Source of the DNA: Fibrella rubiginis
Lineage (GTDB): Bacteria > Bacteroidota > Bacteroidia > Cytophagales > Spirosomataceae
Reading direction: 5' to 3'
Assembly: GCF_017353185.1 (NCBI RefSeq)
Contig: NZ_JAFMYV010000002.1
Coordinates: forward strand, 682,001-746,000
DNA length: 64,000 bases
The translations under genes and the position numbers were made by a program. How positions within the stretch are numbered: position 1 is the stretch's first letter; every line of letters starts with the position of its first letter. The notes beneath the pieces were generated by a model. The model saw nothing but the letters and a program-made list of their open reading frames with translations. It had not been told where the DNA came from and did no database searches. Below, one piece after another: positions 26,459 through 35,287 of this stretch.

Positions 26459-27253
26459 ATGAAAAAGCTACAACTGCTGGTCTTCACAGCGCTCTTTGGC
26501 ATGGCCCTCTGGGGATGCAACACTGGATCGAACGTAACTCCCGACGCTACACTATCAGCCGCCCGGCTTACTGGCGATACCACCGGTTTTCATTGCCGCG
26601 ACAGCCTGACCAAGATTGCGGTGACAGCCCTGCCCGCAGCAGTAACGGCCTATATTACAGCTACATACGCTGGATCGACGGTTGATTACGCTGCCAAAGA
26701 TGACAAGGGTAATTTTTTGGTAGCCATCAGCACAACGACTACACGTAACCTGCTGCTGTTCAACGCCGATGGTACGTTCAATAAAGAGCTTCAGCTACGG
26801 GGCGGCCATGGCGGACATGGGTTTGGCAGGAAGCGCGACAGCCTGACGGTAGTGGCCGTGAGTGCACTTCCAGCCGCCATTACGACCTACATAACGGCCA
26901 ACTACGCCGGGGCTACCGTAGACCTGGCGGCGACGGATGCCAACCGGGGGTACCTGGTCATGATTACCCAAAACAGCCAGCGCAAAACCCTGCTGTTCAA
27001 CCTCGACGGCACGTTTAGTCAGGAAATTGTGCGGGGCGTGAAAGGGAATTATAGCGTAGTGGATGCTACTGCTTTACCCGCTAACGTGACCACCTACATC
27101 ACCACAAACTATGCCGGGTCGAGCATTAAACTGGCTGGCAAAAGCACCACAGGCCAGTATAAAGTATTCATTCAAACGGCTGCCGGCCAGCTTATTGAGC
27201 TATCGTTCGCCGCTGATGGTACGTTTGTACAATCCCGTAAAGGCCGCCACTGA
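26459..27253 (+). CDS. Lipoprotein with three PepSY-like repeats
   Basis: Protein of 264 aa from MKKLQLLVFTALFG; lipobox ALWGC. Three tandem units of about 65-70 aa follow, each with the pattern ALPAxVTxYITxxYAGSxVxxA, a strand block, and LLFNxDGTFxxE. PepSY-like (BLIP-like) modules are inhibitory or ligand-binding domains outside the cytoplasm. A Gly/His-rich linker (RGGHGGHGFGRKR) joins units 1 and 2. The longer open frame to 26351 is not used because the lipobox start is clear. Partner unknown. Confidence 0.8.
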   Translation: MKKLQLLVFTALFGMALWGCNTGSNVTPDATLSAARLTGDTTGFHCRDSLTKIAVTALPAAVTAYITATYAGSTVDYAAKDDKGNFLVAISTTTTRNLLLFNADGTFNKELQLRGGHGGHGFGRKRDSLTVVAVSALPAAITTYITANYAGATVDLAATDANRGYLVMITQNSQRKTLLFNLDGTFSQEIVRGVKGNYSVVDATALPANVTTYITTNYAGSSIKLAGKSTTGQYKVFIQTAAGQLIELSFAADGTFVQSRKGRH

Positions 27254-27258
27254 TCTTG

Positions 27259-27355
27259 AATGATGAGTGATGAATGATAAACGATGAATTTGCTGCCGCA
27301 TACATGGTACTCATGCGGCAGCAAATTCATCGTTTATCATTCATCACTCATCATT
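27259..27355. repeat. Heptad palindrome K between convergent genes
   Basis: Perfect 43-bp arms (27259-27301, 27313-27355) and an 11-nt loop. Words of 7 bp: AATGATG, AGTGATG, AATGATA, AACGATG, then AATTTGCTGCCGCAT. It overlaps the stop codon of the oxidase gene on the minus strand. Confidence 0.94.
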
Positions 27356-28700
27356 ACCCAAAGATGTTCGTGTCCAGAAATGCGTTGCGGAACTTGCCTT
27401 TGGGGTCGTTCTGAACCAGCATTCGGTTGAATTCGGCGTATTTTTCGTAACGGGCCTGTAGCTGAGCCGGAGGAATGGTAAAAAGCTTGCCCCAGTGTGG
27501 TCGTGCGCCAAACGGCGCCAGTTCCTTTTCAATTACCGGCAGGACTTTTTTCACCGACACCCAGTCTGGTTTCCAGGTAAAGTGAATCGCTACCGAAGGC
27601 CGTTTGTAGGCCGTGCTCATCCAGAGATTATCGGCAGCGATGGTGCGAATTTCCGAGATCATCAGGTGGGGCGTTACCTGGTCGCGAAGGCGTTCGACGG
27701 CCAATAGTGCCTCGACGGCGTTGCTGGCGGGTACGAAATACTCTGATTGTAATTCTTTGCCGCTGCTGGGGGTGAATCCCATCCGGAAGTGAGGCAGCCG
27801 TTCATACCAGGGGCCGGGTATGCCCATCTGGGCCGTGCAGTTTACCGCATCGAGGGCCGCAATGGGATGCAGATTGCGGGTGGCGGGTTTGGCCCCGTAA
27901 AACTCCTGAAGTGCCGCTGCCTGTGTACCACCCGGCTCCACGCGCGACTTCACCCATACTTCACTCACCGTACCCTTCTGCCAGTCGGTGAACAGACTCA
28001 CGCTATACCCCGCCGACATAATGGCGTTGAAATGGTCCTTCAGCTGGCTCATGGGCAGGTTTTCGTACACATCCTGCCGCACCTGAAACGTGGGCTGAAC
28101 CTTGAGCGTGACGTGCGTGACCACACCCAAGCCCCCCAGATGCACCACCGCCGCCCGAAACGCCTCGCCGTCGGCAGCCTCAGTCAGCGTCCGTTTTTCG
28201 CCCGCCGCCGTAATGAAGTCCATACCCACCACGGCCGTAGCCAGGTTGCCATTGCCCACCCCCGACCCGTGGGTAGCCGTAGCGCAGGCCCCCGCCACCG
28301 AAATGTGGGGCAGTGAAGCCAGGTTATGCAGTGCGAAGCCTTTCTGATCCAGATACACGGCCAGGTCGCCGTATTTCATGGTCGCATCCACAGTGACGGT
28401 GCGGGCATTGGTATCCAGCGACACCACCTGGTTCATGTCACCCAGATTGATAAACTGGTGGGTACTGTCGGCAATGCCGTTAAAGCAGTGGCGCGTCCCT
28501 AACACCTTCACGTTGGGGTACCTGCGAATCAATTCCTGTACGTGCTCTACCGATTTGGCCTGTGCCAGCCGGTTAGTGCTGTATTGGTAATTGCCCGCCC
28601 AGTTGGTCATGGCGCCGGGGGCTATCCAATCAAAAGTGGGCGAGAGCATGGGCGTGACCAGCGCGGTAGACGAGAGTTTGAGGAAGGTACGTTTGTTCAT
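27354..28700 (-). CDS. FAD-linked alditol/aldonolactone oxidase-like protein
   Basis: Protein of 448 aa of the VAO-type flavin family. An N-terminal export signal (MNKRTFLKLSSTALVTPML) suggests secretion. The FAD domain shows VKVLGTRHCFNGIADS and LPHISVAGACATATHGSGVGNG, where the His preceding Gly-Ser-Gly could carry covalent FAD; the C-terminal domain has RPHWGKLF as in alditol (xylitol) oxidase and D-arabinono-lactone oxidase. It should oxidise a polyol or aldonolactone with O2. The substrate is inferred. The stop TAA is in palindrome K. Confidence 0.83.
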   Translation of the reverse strand: MNKRTFLKLSSTALVTPMLSPTFDWIAPGAMTNWAGNYQYSTNRLAQAKSVEHVQELIRRYPNVKVLGTRHCFNGIADSTHQFINLGDMNQVVSLDTNARTVTVDATMKYGDLAVYLDQKGFALHNLASLPHISVAGACATATHGSGVGNGNLATAVVGMDFITAAGEKRTLTEAADGEAFRAAVVHLGGLGVVTHVTLKVQPTFQVRQDVYENLPMSQLKDHFNAIMSAGYSVSLFTDWQKGTVSEVWVKSRVEPGGTQAAALQEFYGAKPATRNLHPIAALDAVNCTAQMGIPGPWYERLPHFRMGFTPSSGKELQSEYFVPASNAVEALLAVERLRDQVTPHLMISEIRTIAADNLWMSTAYKRPSVAIHFTWKPDWVSVKKVLPVIEKELAPFGARPHWGKLFTIPPAQLQARYEKYAEFNRMLVQNDPKGKFRNAFLDTNIFG

Positions 28701-28729
28701 GGCGGCGGGGGTTTATGGCACAACACTGT

Positions 28730-29356
28730 TTAGGACTCATCCCATGAGGACGTGTCAACGGTTAGCTCATGCATATCATCGATAGTCAGTTCATCTTTCT
28801 CGTTTCTTTTTAACACGGCGTCAAACGTGAAAGGAAAGCTATCATAGCTTATGTGCTCATCATCTTTTGAGCCATAGTGAAGCTCCACTTCAACAACACC
28901 ACTGCCCTTTACTGCTAGCCGACCTTCATCGAGTACTGACAGTTCATCAACTGTGCTTTCGATCACGTCTTCGATTTGCGTATGTGAAGACAACGAATCC
29001 AATTCACTTGGGAAATTATCTAGAATATATTCGTGTAGTAATTCATCCAAGTCGGGTACATCAATATTTTTAGGCTTAGGAGGTGTGGAGACAACAACCA
29101 GGAATTTATAATTCTTGTGGTCTCTTACATAATCGCCCAGCTTAGTTACTCGCTCTCTTTTTTCTGGTGTCATCGACCCCACCTTGATTTCCAATACGAC
29201 GACCTCATCTGCCCTTTTGGCTACCAAATCTGCTTTAGTATCGCCTATAGGCGCGTCAATGGCTACAGTATAGCCCTTCGACTGATACTCAGCCCTTAAT
29301 TGATTGACAGCAATGTCGTGAAGGTATTCTTGCAAGTACTGTTGCTTAATTCGCAT
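28730..29356 (-). CDS. PD-(D/E)XK nuclease-fold protein
   Basis: Protein of 208 aa. The nuclease core is D43-x12-E56-x-K58 in TKADLVAKRADEVVVLEIKVG, preceded by a helix and IDAPIGDT. After about residue 95 it has an acidic helical part and a beta-rich tail (VVEVELHYGSKDDEHISYDSFPFTFDAVL). The family resembles restriction-endonuclease-like or archaeal Holliday-junction-resolvase-like proteins. The start overlaps the end of the RusA-like gene by 11 bp. GC content is clearly lower than around it. Role unknown; defence or DNA repair is inferred. Confidence 0.65.
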   Translation of the reverse strand: MRIKQQYLQEYLHDIAVNQLRAEYQSKGYTVAIDAPIGDTKADLVAKRADEVVVLEIKVGSMTPEKRERVTKLGDYVRDHKNYKFLVVVSTPPKPKNIDVPDLDELLHEYILDNFPSELDSLSSHTQIEDVIESTVDELSVLDEGRLAVKGSGVVEVELHYGSKDDEHISYDSFPFTFDAVLKRNEKDELTIDDMHELTVDTSSWDES

Positions 29357-29801
29357 CTCGGTTCAAATTTAGCCGGATCAGATCGGCAGAGAACGTACCA
29401 CATTCCACGTAAAGAATATGTTGCTCCGTTTCAAATGCATTTAACAGAGCACTAACAATATCTCCTGAAATACCTGTAAAATCAAGTGCTTGATAATCAT
29501 AGACCGGATCTAACAAATTAAAACTTCCAGCAAGCCTTAATTTTACCTGACTGTCGTCAGTGTAAAGCACACCACGTAAACAATCCCAGATAGGTTTACT
29601 TAAGTTGTCTGCATCCAGCCCTTCTTGCTTCTTATAAAAGTGATACACCAGCCCGTACATATCTTGTTCACCAGAAACACAGTCCGGATGAAATGACATC
29701 AGCGCGTTTGTCAATGCATCTTTGTAGCGAATTCCAGATCCAGAAGCTTTTGCCCAACTGTTGTACGATTTTGGCTTCGTATTAAGTATGAAACTATACA
29801 T
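29346..29801 (-). CDS. RusA-like Holliday junction resolvase
   Basis: Protein of 151 aa. RusA marks are clear: GLDADNLSKPIWDCLRGVLYTDDSQV with D63, D65, K69 and D83 matching the metal and catalytic residues of RusA family enzymes, which cut four-way DNA junctions. RusA genes are mostly phage- or element-borne. Here it is followed by a PD-(D/E)XK nuclease with an 11-bp overlap; both genes are low in GC. No phage structural genes are nearby. Confidence 0.78.
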   Translation of the reverse strand: MYSFILNTKPKSYNSWAKASGSGIRYKDALTNALMSFHPDCVSGEQDMYGLVYHFYKKQEGLDADNLSKPIWDCLRGVLYTDDSQVKLRLAGSFNLLDPVYDYQALDFTGISGDIVSALLNAFETEQHILYVECGTFSADLIRLNLNRDAN

Positions 29802-29833
29802 TGATAATGAATAAACGGCCTCTGTAATCCTCT

Positions 29834-30715
29834 CTACTTATACACCTCCCGTCGGGCGGCTTTGACGGTGTTTTGCATGAGTGAGCAGATCGTCATCAGG
29901 CCCACACCGCCGGGGACGGGCGTGATGTAGGTGGTTTTGGGCGCTACTTCATCGAATTTCACGTCGCCTTTGAGGGCAAAACCACTTTTCTTAGTGGCAT
30001 CAACAACGCGTTCCAACCCCACGTCGATCACCACGGCACCGTCTTTGACCATATCGGCGGTGATGAATTCGGGGCGACCCAGGGCGGCAATCAGGATGTC
30101 GGCGGTGCGGCAGATCTCGGCAAGATTGGTGGTTTTGGAGTGGGTCAGCGTGACGGTGCAGTTGCCGGGGTAGTCGTTGCGCTGCATCAGGATACTCATG
30201 GGCAGGCCCACAATCTGGCTTCGGCCTACCACCACGCAATGCTTGCCGGTAGTTGAAATATCGTAGCGTTTCAGCATCTCCAATATCCCCTGCGGCGTAG
30301 CCGACACGTAGGCAGGCAACCCCTTCGCCATGCGCCCGATATTGATGGGGTGGAATCCGTCAACGTCTTTTTCAGGAGCTATTGCCTCCATCACTTTGTC
30401 GGGATTAATGTGCTTAGGTAGGGGCAGTTGCACAATCAGTCCGTCCATGTCAGGATTAGCATTGACGTCTTCTACGGCGGCCAGCAGATCGGCCTCCGTC
30501 ACGTCGTCGTCGAAGCGGATGAGGGTAGAGTGCATGCCCACTTCCTCACAGCTTTTCATCTTACTGGCCACGTAGGCCTCCGACCGGCCCGCCGTGCCGA
30601 CGAGGATGGCCACGAGGTGCGGAATTTTGCCACCCTGGGCCTTTATTTCGGCCACATCGGTGGCTATTTCCTGTTTAATCTGAGCAGAGAGCAGCTTTCC
30701 GTCTAAGAGAATCAT
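29834..30715 (-). CDS. folD: Methylenetetrahydrofolate dehydrogenase/cyclohydrolase
   Basis: Protein of 293 aa that converts methylene-THF to formyl-THF with NADP. Motifs: [14 protein letters not shown] with the catalytic Tyr/Lys, [40 protein letters not shown] for the cofactor and [11 protein letters not shown] near the end. Typical length. Housekeeping gene, cytoplasmic. Confidence 0.96.
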   Translation of the reverse strand: MILLDGKLLSAQIKQEIATDVAEIKAQGGKIPHLVAILVGTAGRSEAYVASKMKSCEEVGMHSTLIRFDDDVTEADLLAAVEDVNANPDMDGLIVQLPLPKHINPDKVMEAIAPEKDVDGFHPINIGRMAKGLPAYVSATPQGILEMLKRYDISTTGKHCVVVGRSQIVGLPMSILMQRNDYPGNCTVTLTHSKTTNLAEICRTADILIAALGRPEFITADMVKDGAVVIDVGLERVVDATKKSGFALKGDVKFDEVAPKTTYITPVPGGVGLMTICSLMQNTVKAARREVYK

Positions 30716-30910
30716 GGTTGTATTCAGTGGGGCAAATCCCGGTTAAATCGCGCTGGTGAGGAGCTACCACACGACGGGCAAAGGTCGCAAAGAAATTAAT
30801 GCTGATGAGGCATACGGTGCTAAACCCGTATTGGTCAGTGCGTCTTACCCATTGGCAAACAAAAGGCTACATTCCCGGTTGAACAGGAAACTCAACGAGT
30901 AGAAAAACGT

Positions 30911-31378
30911 ATGAAATCATCACCACTGAGTGCCTTTTCTATAGGCGTGGTATCGGGTATGCGGGCATTTTCCGGCCCGGCACTGGTTAGTCAGAAGCTT
31001 TCGGCTGAGACACCTAATCCTTTGTTTAACAGTAGGTTAGCTTTTATGGCTTCACCTAAGGTGGCTAACGTATTCAAAGTGCTGGCGGGGGGAGAACTCA
31101 TTGGCGATAAAATACCCCACGGGCCAGACCGCATTTCACCACCGCAGCTTATTGCCCGTCTGGCGTCTGGTGCCACGAGTGGGGCCGTGCTGAGCGAGGC
31201 GCGGGGGGCATCGGTCCGCGTTGGTGCACTGCTGGGTGCCGCGGGGGCCCTAGCCGGGGCATTCGCTTTCTTTCATCTGCGCCGTTATCTCAACCACGAT
31301 CAGGACGTACCCGACCCCCTGCTGGCCGTTATCGAAGACGCCATCACCTACGGTGCCGGTTGGGCAGTAGTGAAGTGA
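30911..31378 (+). CDS. DUF4126-like membrane protein
   Basis: Protein of 155 aa with the family pattern SGMRAFSGPALVS, AGGELIGDKIP, and small-residue-rich helices (RVGALLGAAGALAGAFAFFHLRRYL) ending in an EDAITYGAG motif. About four membrane-associated helices are expected. Function unknown. The TGA stop lies in palindrome L. Confidence 0.72.
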   Translation: MKSSPLSAFSIGVVSGMRAFSGPALVSQKLSAETPNPLFNSRLAFMASPKVANVFKVLAGGELIGDKIPHGPDRISPPQLIARLASGATSGAVLSEARGASVRVGALLGAAGALAGAFAFFHLRRYLNHDQDVPDPLLAVIEDAITYGAGWAVVK

Positions 31379-31480
31379 TTTACGATGTACGACTTACGAC
31401 TTACGATTTATTGCTGACGCTGCATTAGTCTGCGCTGGCGTCAGCAATAAATCGTAAGTCGTACATCGTAAATCACTTCA
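31371..31480. repeat. Heptad palindrome L holding the stop codons of two convergent genes
   Basis: Both arms begin TGAAGTGATTTACGATGTAC. The left arm has two GACTTAC words, the right arm one, so they differ by exactly 7 bp. The tip is TTGCTGACGC / GCGTCAGCAA. The DUF4126 stop (AAG-TGA) and the DUF4385 stop (GGA-TGA) both come from the arms. Confidence 0.95.
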
Positions 31481-31972
31481 TCCCCACTTTTCCTGCCAGT
31501 CTTTCCTTAATTTTTTATACTCCGGGTCTTCGCGGGCCTGGAGGTATTTGGCGTAAAATATCCGGGCCGATTCAGCCTTGACGGGGTCTTCCGTGCGGGG
31601 CAGCTGCTCACGCCCGTGGGCACCCGACTGCCCTTTTTTATCATCGGGAACGGGACCATCGTATTTCTGCCCGGAGGCGTGGTTGGCGTAACGCCTTGAC
31701 CGGGTGTAGCCCATTTGCAGAAACTTCCTGGCCATGTCCATGCCGATGAAGTCGTTGGCGGCTTTGTAGTCCAGAAACATCGCATAGATTTTCTCCGACG
31801 ATTCGCGGGCAATCTCCGGCGTTTTAAATCGCCAGTGGGGCAAGATTTCATCTTTATACGGCCGTACCAACAGAACGCCCATCTCACCCACACCGACCCG
31901 GTACAATTCGGGCTGTTCGCGCAGGTTGAGGTTGCGATAGTCGAGGTCGTAGTTAAACTTTTGAGATTTCAT
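31478..31972 (-). CDS. DUF4385-family protein
   Basis: Protein of 164 aa from the Met of MKSQKFNYDLDYRNLNLREQ. The family pattern is strong: PELYRVGVGEMGVLLVRPYKDEILPHWRFKTPEIARESS, then FLDYKAANDFIGMDMARKFLQMGYTRSRRYANH. Function is unknown. The open frame extends to 32227, but that part is not protein-like. A Lys-rich tail follows. An old fragment of another gene ends 10 bp upstream. Confidence 0.85.
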   Translation of the reverse strand: MKSQKFNYDLDYRNLNLREQPELYRVGVGEMGVLLVRPYKDEILPHWRFKTPEIARESSEKIYAMFLDYKAANDFIGMDMARKFLQMGYTRSRRYANHASGQKYDGPVPDDKKGQSGAHGREQLPRTEDPVKAESARIFYAKYLQAREDPEYKKLRKDWQEKWG

Positions 31973-32111
31973 CTGGTACTTCGTTTGGGACCTTATACTG
32001 CTTGAACGCCATTGCCAGCCGTTTGGCGATGTTTTCGCGTATTCGGTCCGGCGACAGCACCTGCATGCTTTGGGCAGAAGCAAGCGGGTTGCGTTCCAAC
32101 TCGAAGTTGTG
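31957..32111 (-). pseudogene. C-terminal fragment of an unknown protein
   Basis: An open stretch of about 51 codons reads like a real C-terminus (LERNPLASAQSMQVLSPDRI, then a helix, then a stop) but has no start and is preceded by a stop codon. It ends just before DUF4385 on the same strand. It could be the end of a nucleotidyltransferase-like RNA-repair protein, given the RNA ligase remains beside it, but I cannot recognise it with confidence. Confidence 0.4.
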
Positions 32112-32511
32112 TCATACGGCAGCGCCAGATTCCGGCCCACTCCCGAATTGGGCCTTCGCGTGAAGGTGAAGTTTGCCGAGCACGTTCGCCTGCACCGCGT
32201 GCTGACGCAGGTATAGACGCGCAGCATTTGGGAATACCCGGCAGCGAACCAACCCTTCGACGAGATGCTGGAACGCGTACCCGACGAGTTTTACCAGTGG
32301 ATCAAAGCCACCGTTGCCGACTTGCAGCACTATCGAAGGCACCTGCCACGAACAACTACGTACCTGTGAGGACCTCCGGGAGTTGGCTGAACACTACAAA
32401 GCGCATCCTTACCCCGGTGTGTTGTTTTCGATGCACAATGGTAAAGACTACCGCTCTGCCATCTGGCGGCTGCTGAAACCGGCATACGAGCGACCATTTC
32501 GGAATGAGTAA
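32100..32511 (+). pseudogene. Decayed T4-RnlA-type RNA ligase, C-terminal part
   Basis: Reading across frames gives LGLRVKVKFAEHVRLHRVLT, a stop near 32216, TRSIWEY, FDEMLERVPDEFYQWIKAT, a frame change near 32340, then YPGVLFSMHNGKDYRSAIWR and a stop at 32511. This is the order of the C-terminal part of T4 RnlA-family RNA ligases of Bacteroidota. The N-terminal nucleotidyl domain is missing, and at least one stop and one frameshift show that it is dead. Identification is from family memory. Confidence 0.6.
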
Positions 32512-32559
32512 GATGCCGGTTTTGTCTACAATGGCAATCAGGCGAATTTAGCTAATAGT

Positions 32560-32596
32560 AAAAGGGGCGAGGCAGGTACGTTACCTCGCCCCTTTT
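32560..32596. terminator. Terminator downstream of the M6-like protease gene
   Basis: AAAAGGGGCGAGG pairs perfectly with CCTCGCCCCTTTT around an 11-nt loop; a T run follows on both strands. On the minus strand it ends the protease transcript. Confidence 0.85.
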
Positions 32597-32634
32597 GGGG
32601 ATGACTAACCTTGCGATTTTAATCGCTCCCTATC

Positions 32635-35121
32635 TCACTTTTTGCCATCTAGTGTATTATCGAGTGCGTACAGTTCCGCTCCGGCACCATCCACAACAAC
32701 AATTGAGTACGTGGTGCCGACCAATTTTGATTTTAGGGCGAATGGTCTGGTACCTTTTTGCGCTGCCGAAAATAGGCTTTTCGTTACAGAATTAGTAGGC
32801 GTGTCATCATCATAATAAAAGATCAATTCACCCGAATCTTCCCATTCTGCAAATACGGGTTTTCTAGATTCTGTACTCTTATACAAGCTCCAGCGATACT
32901 TATCAGTGTTGTCGTCATTTTTACTGTACAAGCAAAGATTACCGTCGTTTTGAAAACGAATAATGCATTTATTCTCGTCCACTGGCGTTTCCCAACCTCT
33001 ACTTATATCCGCTTTAAGGATGGCGAAAAGCGTGTATTTATATACGGCCTGAGTATCTCCGATCTTTCCAGCATAAACAGCCACCCGGTAATCATCAGAT
33101 TGCGGGTCTTTTTCCACTTTAAAGAAATAATCACCGTCGGGCAGAGGCGAAGGTGTGTTGGTCGGGTATAAAAAATTAGTTGATGAATCAGTCTGACTGA
33201 TATCAGCGATCCAATGTACTATACCTTTTCTGTCTACGTAAACAGTGAAGCCATAATCCATTTTGTTTGTTGATTTGCCATTTAAGAGCTTGCCGTCGAG
33301 TTTTAATCGGTCACTCCCTGCCGTAAGCATCCCGAACATATCCATTTTGAAAACAACAGTACTATCTGAAGTTTTGATGTATTCGTTCTCTCGAAGCGAT
33401 TGGGCCGAGTCTGGTACGGTATAGGATGAATTTACCCGTACGTACGGATCGCTGTCGTGATAAAATAACGATATACCCATCGTAGTACACGATTGCCCTG
33501 ATATGAACGGTGCTTTTCCGGCACCTCCAAACTTCAAATTGGTTGTCGAATCACCACGCTCCGAAACAAACGGACTGATATCGCGTAAACTGGGATCTGC
33601 CATCATAAGCAGCAACCCATTCCGATCAAAACTGGCTACATCAACCACAGTTCTACCAACGGCTTGCGCCTTTTCGACGAAATAGCATTCTTTCCGCACA
33701 GTATCAGGCATAACGATGATGCCTTTTTTAGTTCCTTCCCCCGCGCTTTGATCAAAAATATTGGCTTTGATCGTTCCACTTTCCAGAAAATGATAATCAC
33801 TTAATTTGTGCCAGCCCAACACTAACTTTTCAAAGCCGGTGATGTGCCACCCTGTCCGACAATCGGACATCAGCGACCAGCCGTAACTTGACGTTTCGTA
33901 AAGATCAGGCAAGCCCAAGGCATGCATCACTTCATGAACAGTTGTCCAAGGGGTATTATTATCTGCTTCGTTGTACAGATTAGGGTCAAGAAAAACAATG
34001 TTTATTTTTTGGTTCTGATCGAGCAGTCGCTCACCACACATCTGGGAACTGGCAATTGCAGTGGCACCTTTGGGGAAAGCAAGAAATAGGATTTGCCATT
34101 CATCTGGAATCTCTACTAAAGTATCGACATCGGCAAACAGTGTATTGAGATTGCCTACATAATCTGCGTTAGTTTTAGGAAGTCGTATCCATTTAGTTGA
34201 ATTATCTGAGTGTTGGGCTATATCCAATTTGACAGTTCCGTTAGATTCTTTGTTGATAAAGTCTGCCACTATATTGGTATTGCTGACTTGATCTATTCCA
34301 TTTAATAGATTGAAATTGGTATTTATGTCCCCCAGGTTGCCAGTTTTATCCGAGAAATCGCAAAAAACATATCCGCATTTTACAACTTTTGGATTGGCTA
34401 CCGTACCTAATGACGTATCAATTAATGAGGTTATTTTAAATTTTTTAAGAAATGTATTTATTCGTTGAGCTGTAGCGGCATCATTCGTGTCGAGTAATTT
34501 TGTACTGTTAGTTACTGTCCACGCAGTGTCATTCGTCGACTGGGGCACACTAGTATATGTGCAAAACACAAATGACTTAGCCTTGTCGTAGCCGGAGAAG
34601 GCGGGATTAGATGAAACAGCACCGTATACGCATAACTTACCTGCATCAGGATAGGCATTCTGTAGAAAGATACTATCCCCTTGGTTAACAGGTTCGCCGG
34701 TCTGCTTACTACCAGTAGCTGACGAGATGGTCCAGCTTCCTGAGCTACTATCACGATTTTTGGATTTGCTGGTAAATACCCCAATCATTTCTGGATAATC
34801 CGTTAGTGAAGGAATATTTTTAGTATATCGGCACGAATCAAGGTAACCCATATCTGGATGCAGATTTGATAAATAAACTTGATCACCGTACAGTAGTGGC
34901 TCTCCGTCTTTCTTCGTAGCTGAACGTATTTCCCAGTTACCCGACCCCGCCGTATTATCTATGGTTGAGCTTGTCAATACCATGCCCCTGGCCGAATCGC
35001 TTGCAGCAAAACTTATGACGTCTGGAATTTTAGCATACTTGGTTAGATACGCACCTGTCGAAGAGCCAGCTTGCAGGTTGATAATTGATCCGTACAGGAG
35101 AGGAGAGTTCACGGCACTCAT
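32635..35121 (-). CDS. M6-like (immune-inhibitor-A-type) metalloprotease with lectin-like repeats
   Basis: Protein of 828 aa. The zinc motif is HEVMHALGLPD (H396, H400, D406), followed by SYGWSLMSD and FEKLVLGWH, the pattern of M6 proteases. The first 210 residues hold three repeats of about 70 aa (LLYGSIINLQ, LLYGDQVYLSN, NQGDSIFLQN, each with a Trp-x-Ile/Val strand), which look like carbohydrate-binding beta units. A B-lectin-like FQNDGNLCLYS sits near the C-terminus. There is no signal peptide: the protein begins MSAVNSPLLYGS. Its lower GC points to transfer. It might act inside cells or be exported by a special route; target unknown. Confidence 0.7.
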   Translation of the reverse strand: MSAVNSPLLYGSIINLQAGSSTGAYLTKYAKIPDVISFAASDSARGMVLTSSTIDNTAGSGNWEIRSATKKDGEPLLYGDQVYLSNLHPDMGYLDSCRYTKNIPSLTDYPEMIGVFTSKSKNRDSSSGSWTISSATGSKQTGEPVNQGDSIFLQNAYPDAGKLCVYGAVSSNPAFSGYDKAKSFVFCTYTSVPQSTNDTAWTVTNSTKLLDTNDAATAQRINTFLKKFKITSLIDTSLGTVANPKVVKCGYVFCDFSDKTGNLGDINTNFNLLNGIDQVSNTNIVADFINKESNGTVKLDIAQHSDNSTKWIRLPKTNADYVGNLNTLFADVDTLVEIPDEWQILFLAFPKGATAIASSQMCGERLLDQNQKINIVFLDPNLYNEADNNTPWTTVHEVMHALGLPDLYETSSYGWSLMSDCRTGWHITGFEKLVLGWHKLSDYHFLESGTIKANIFDQSAGEGTKKGIIVMPDTVRKECYFVEKAQAVGRTVVDVASFDRNGLLLMMADPSLRDISPFVSERGDSTTNLKFGGAGKAPFISGQSCTTMGISLFYHDSDPYVRVNSSYTVPDSAQSLRENEYIKTSDSTVVFKMDMFGMLTAGSDRLKLDGKLLNGKSTNKMDYGFTVYVDRKGIVHWIADISQTDSSTNFLYPTNTPSPLPDGDYFFKVEKDPQSDDYRVAVYAGKIGDTQAVYKYTLFAILKADISRGWETPVDENKCIIRFQNDGNLCLYSKNDDNTDKYRWSLYKSTESRKPVFAEWEDSGELIFYYDDDTPTNSVTKSLFSAAQKGTRPFALKSKLVGTTYSIVVVDGAGAELYALDNTLDGKK

Positions 35122-35229
35122 GATTTTTTAGGTTAACAGGTTTAGTAGTAGAGCAATAAGCACATTGTTGACGTGGTGCACAGTGCAAGCGCAGACGTAG
35201 CTCTGCTCGATGTGCAGTAGTATGCCAGT

Positions 35230-35266
35230 AGAAAAGCCCACCACTTTAGCTGTAGAGGGCTTTTCT
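35230..35266. terminator. Terminator after the collagen-like lipoprotein gene
   Basis: AGAAAAGCCC and GGGCTTTTCT form a 10-bp stem with T and A runs on either side; on the minus strand it follows the lipoprotein gene. Confidence 0.75.
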
Positions 35267-35287
35267 AAAATACGCAGTAGAGGAGAC

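Noticed and set aside
28730-29801. Prophage remnant around the RusA-like gene
   Set aside because: No integrase, structural or lysis genes, and housekeeping folD is 33 bp away.
31973-32227. N-terminal extension of the DUF4385 frame
   Set aside because: Cys/Arg-rich, not family-like; it reads antisense to the RNA ligase remains.
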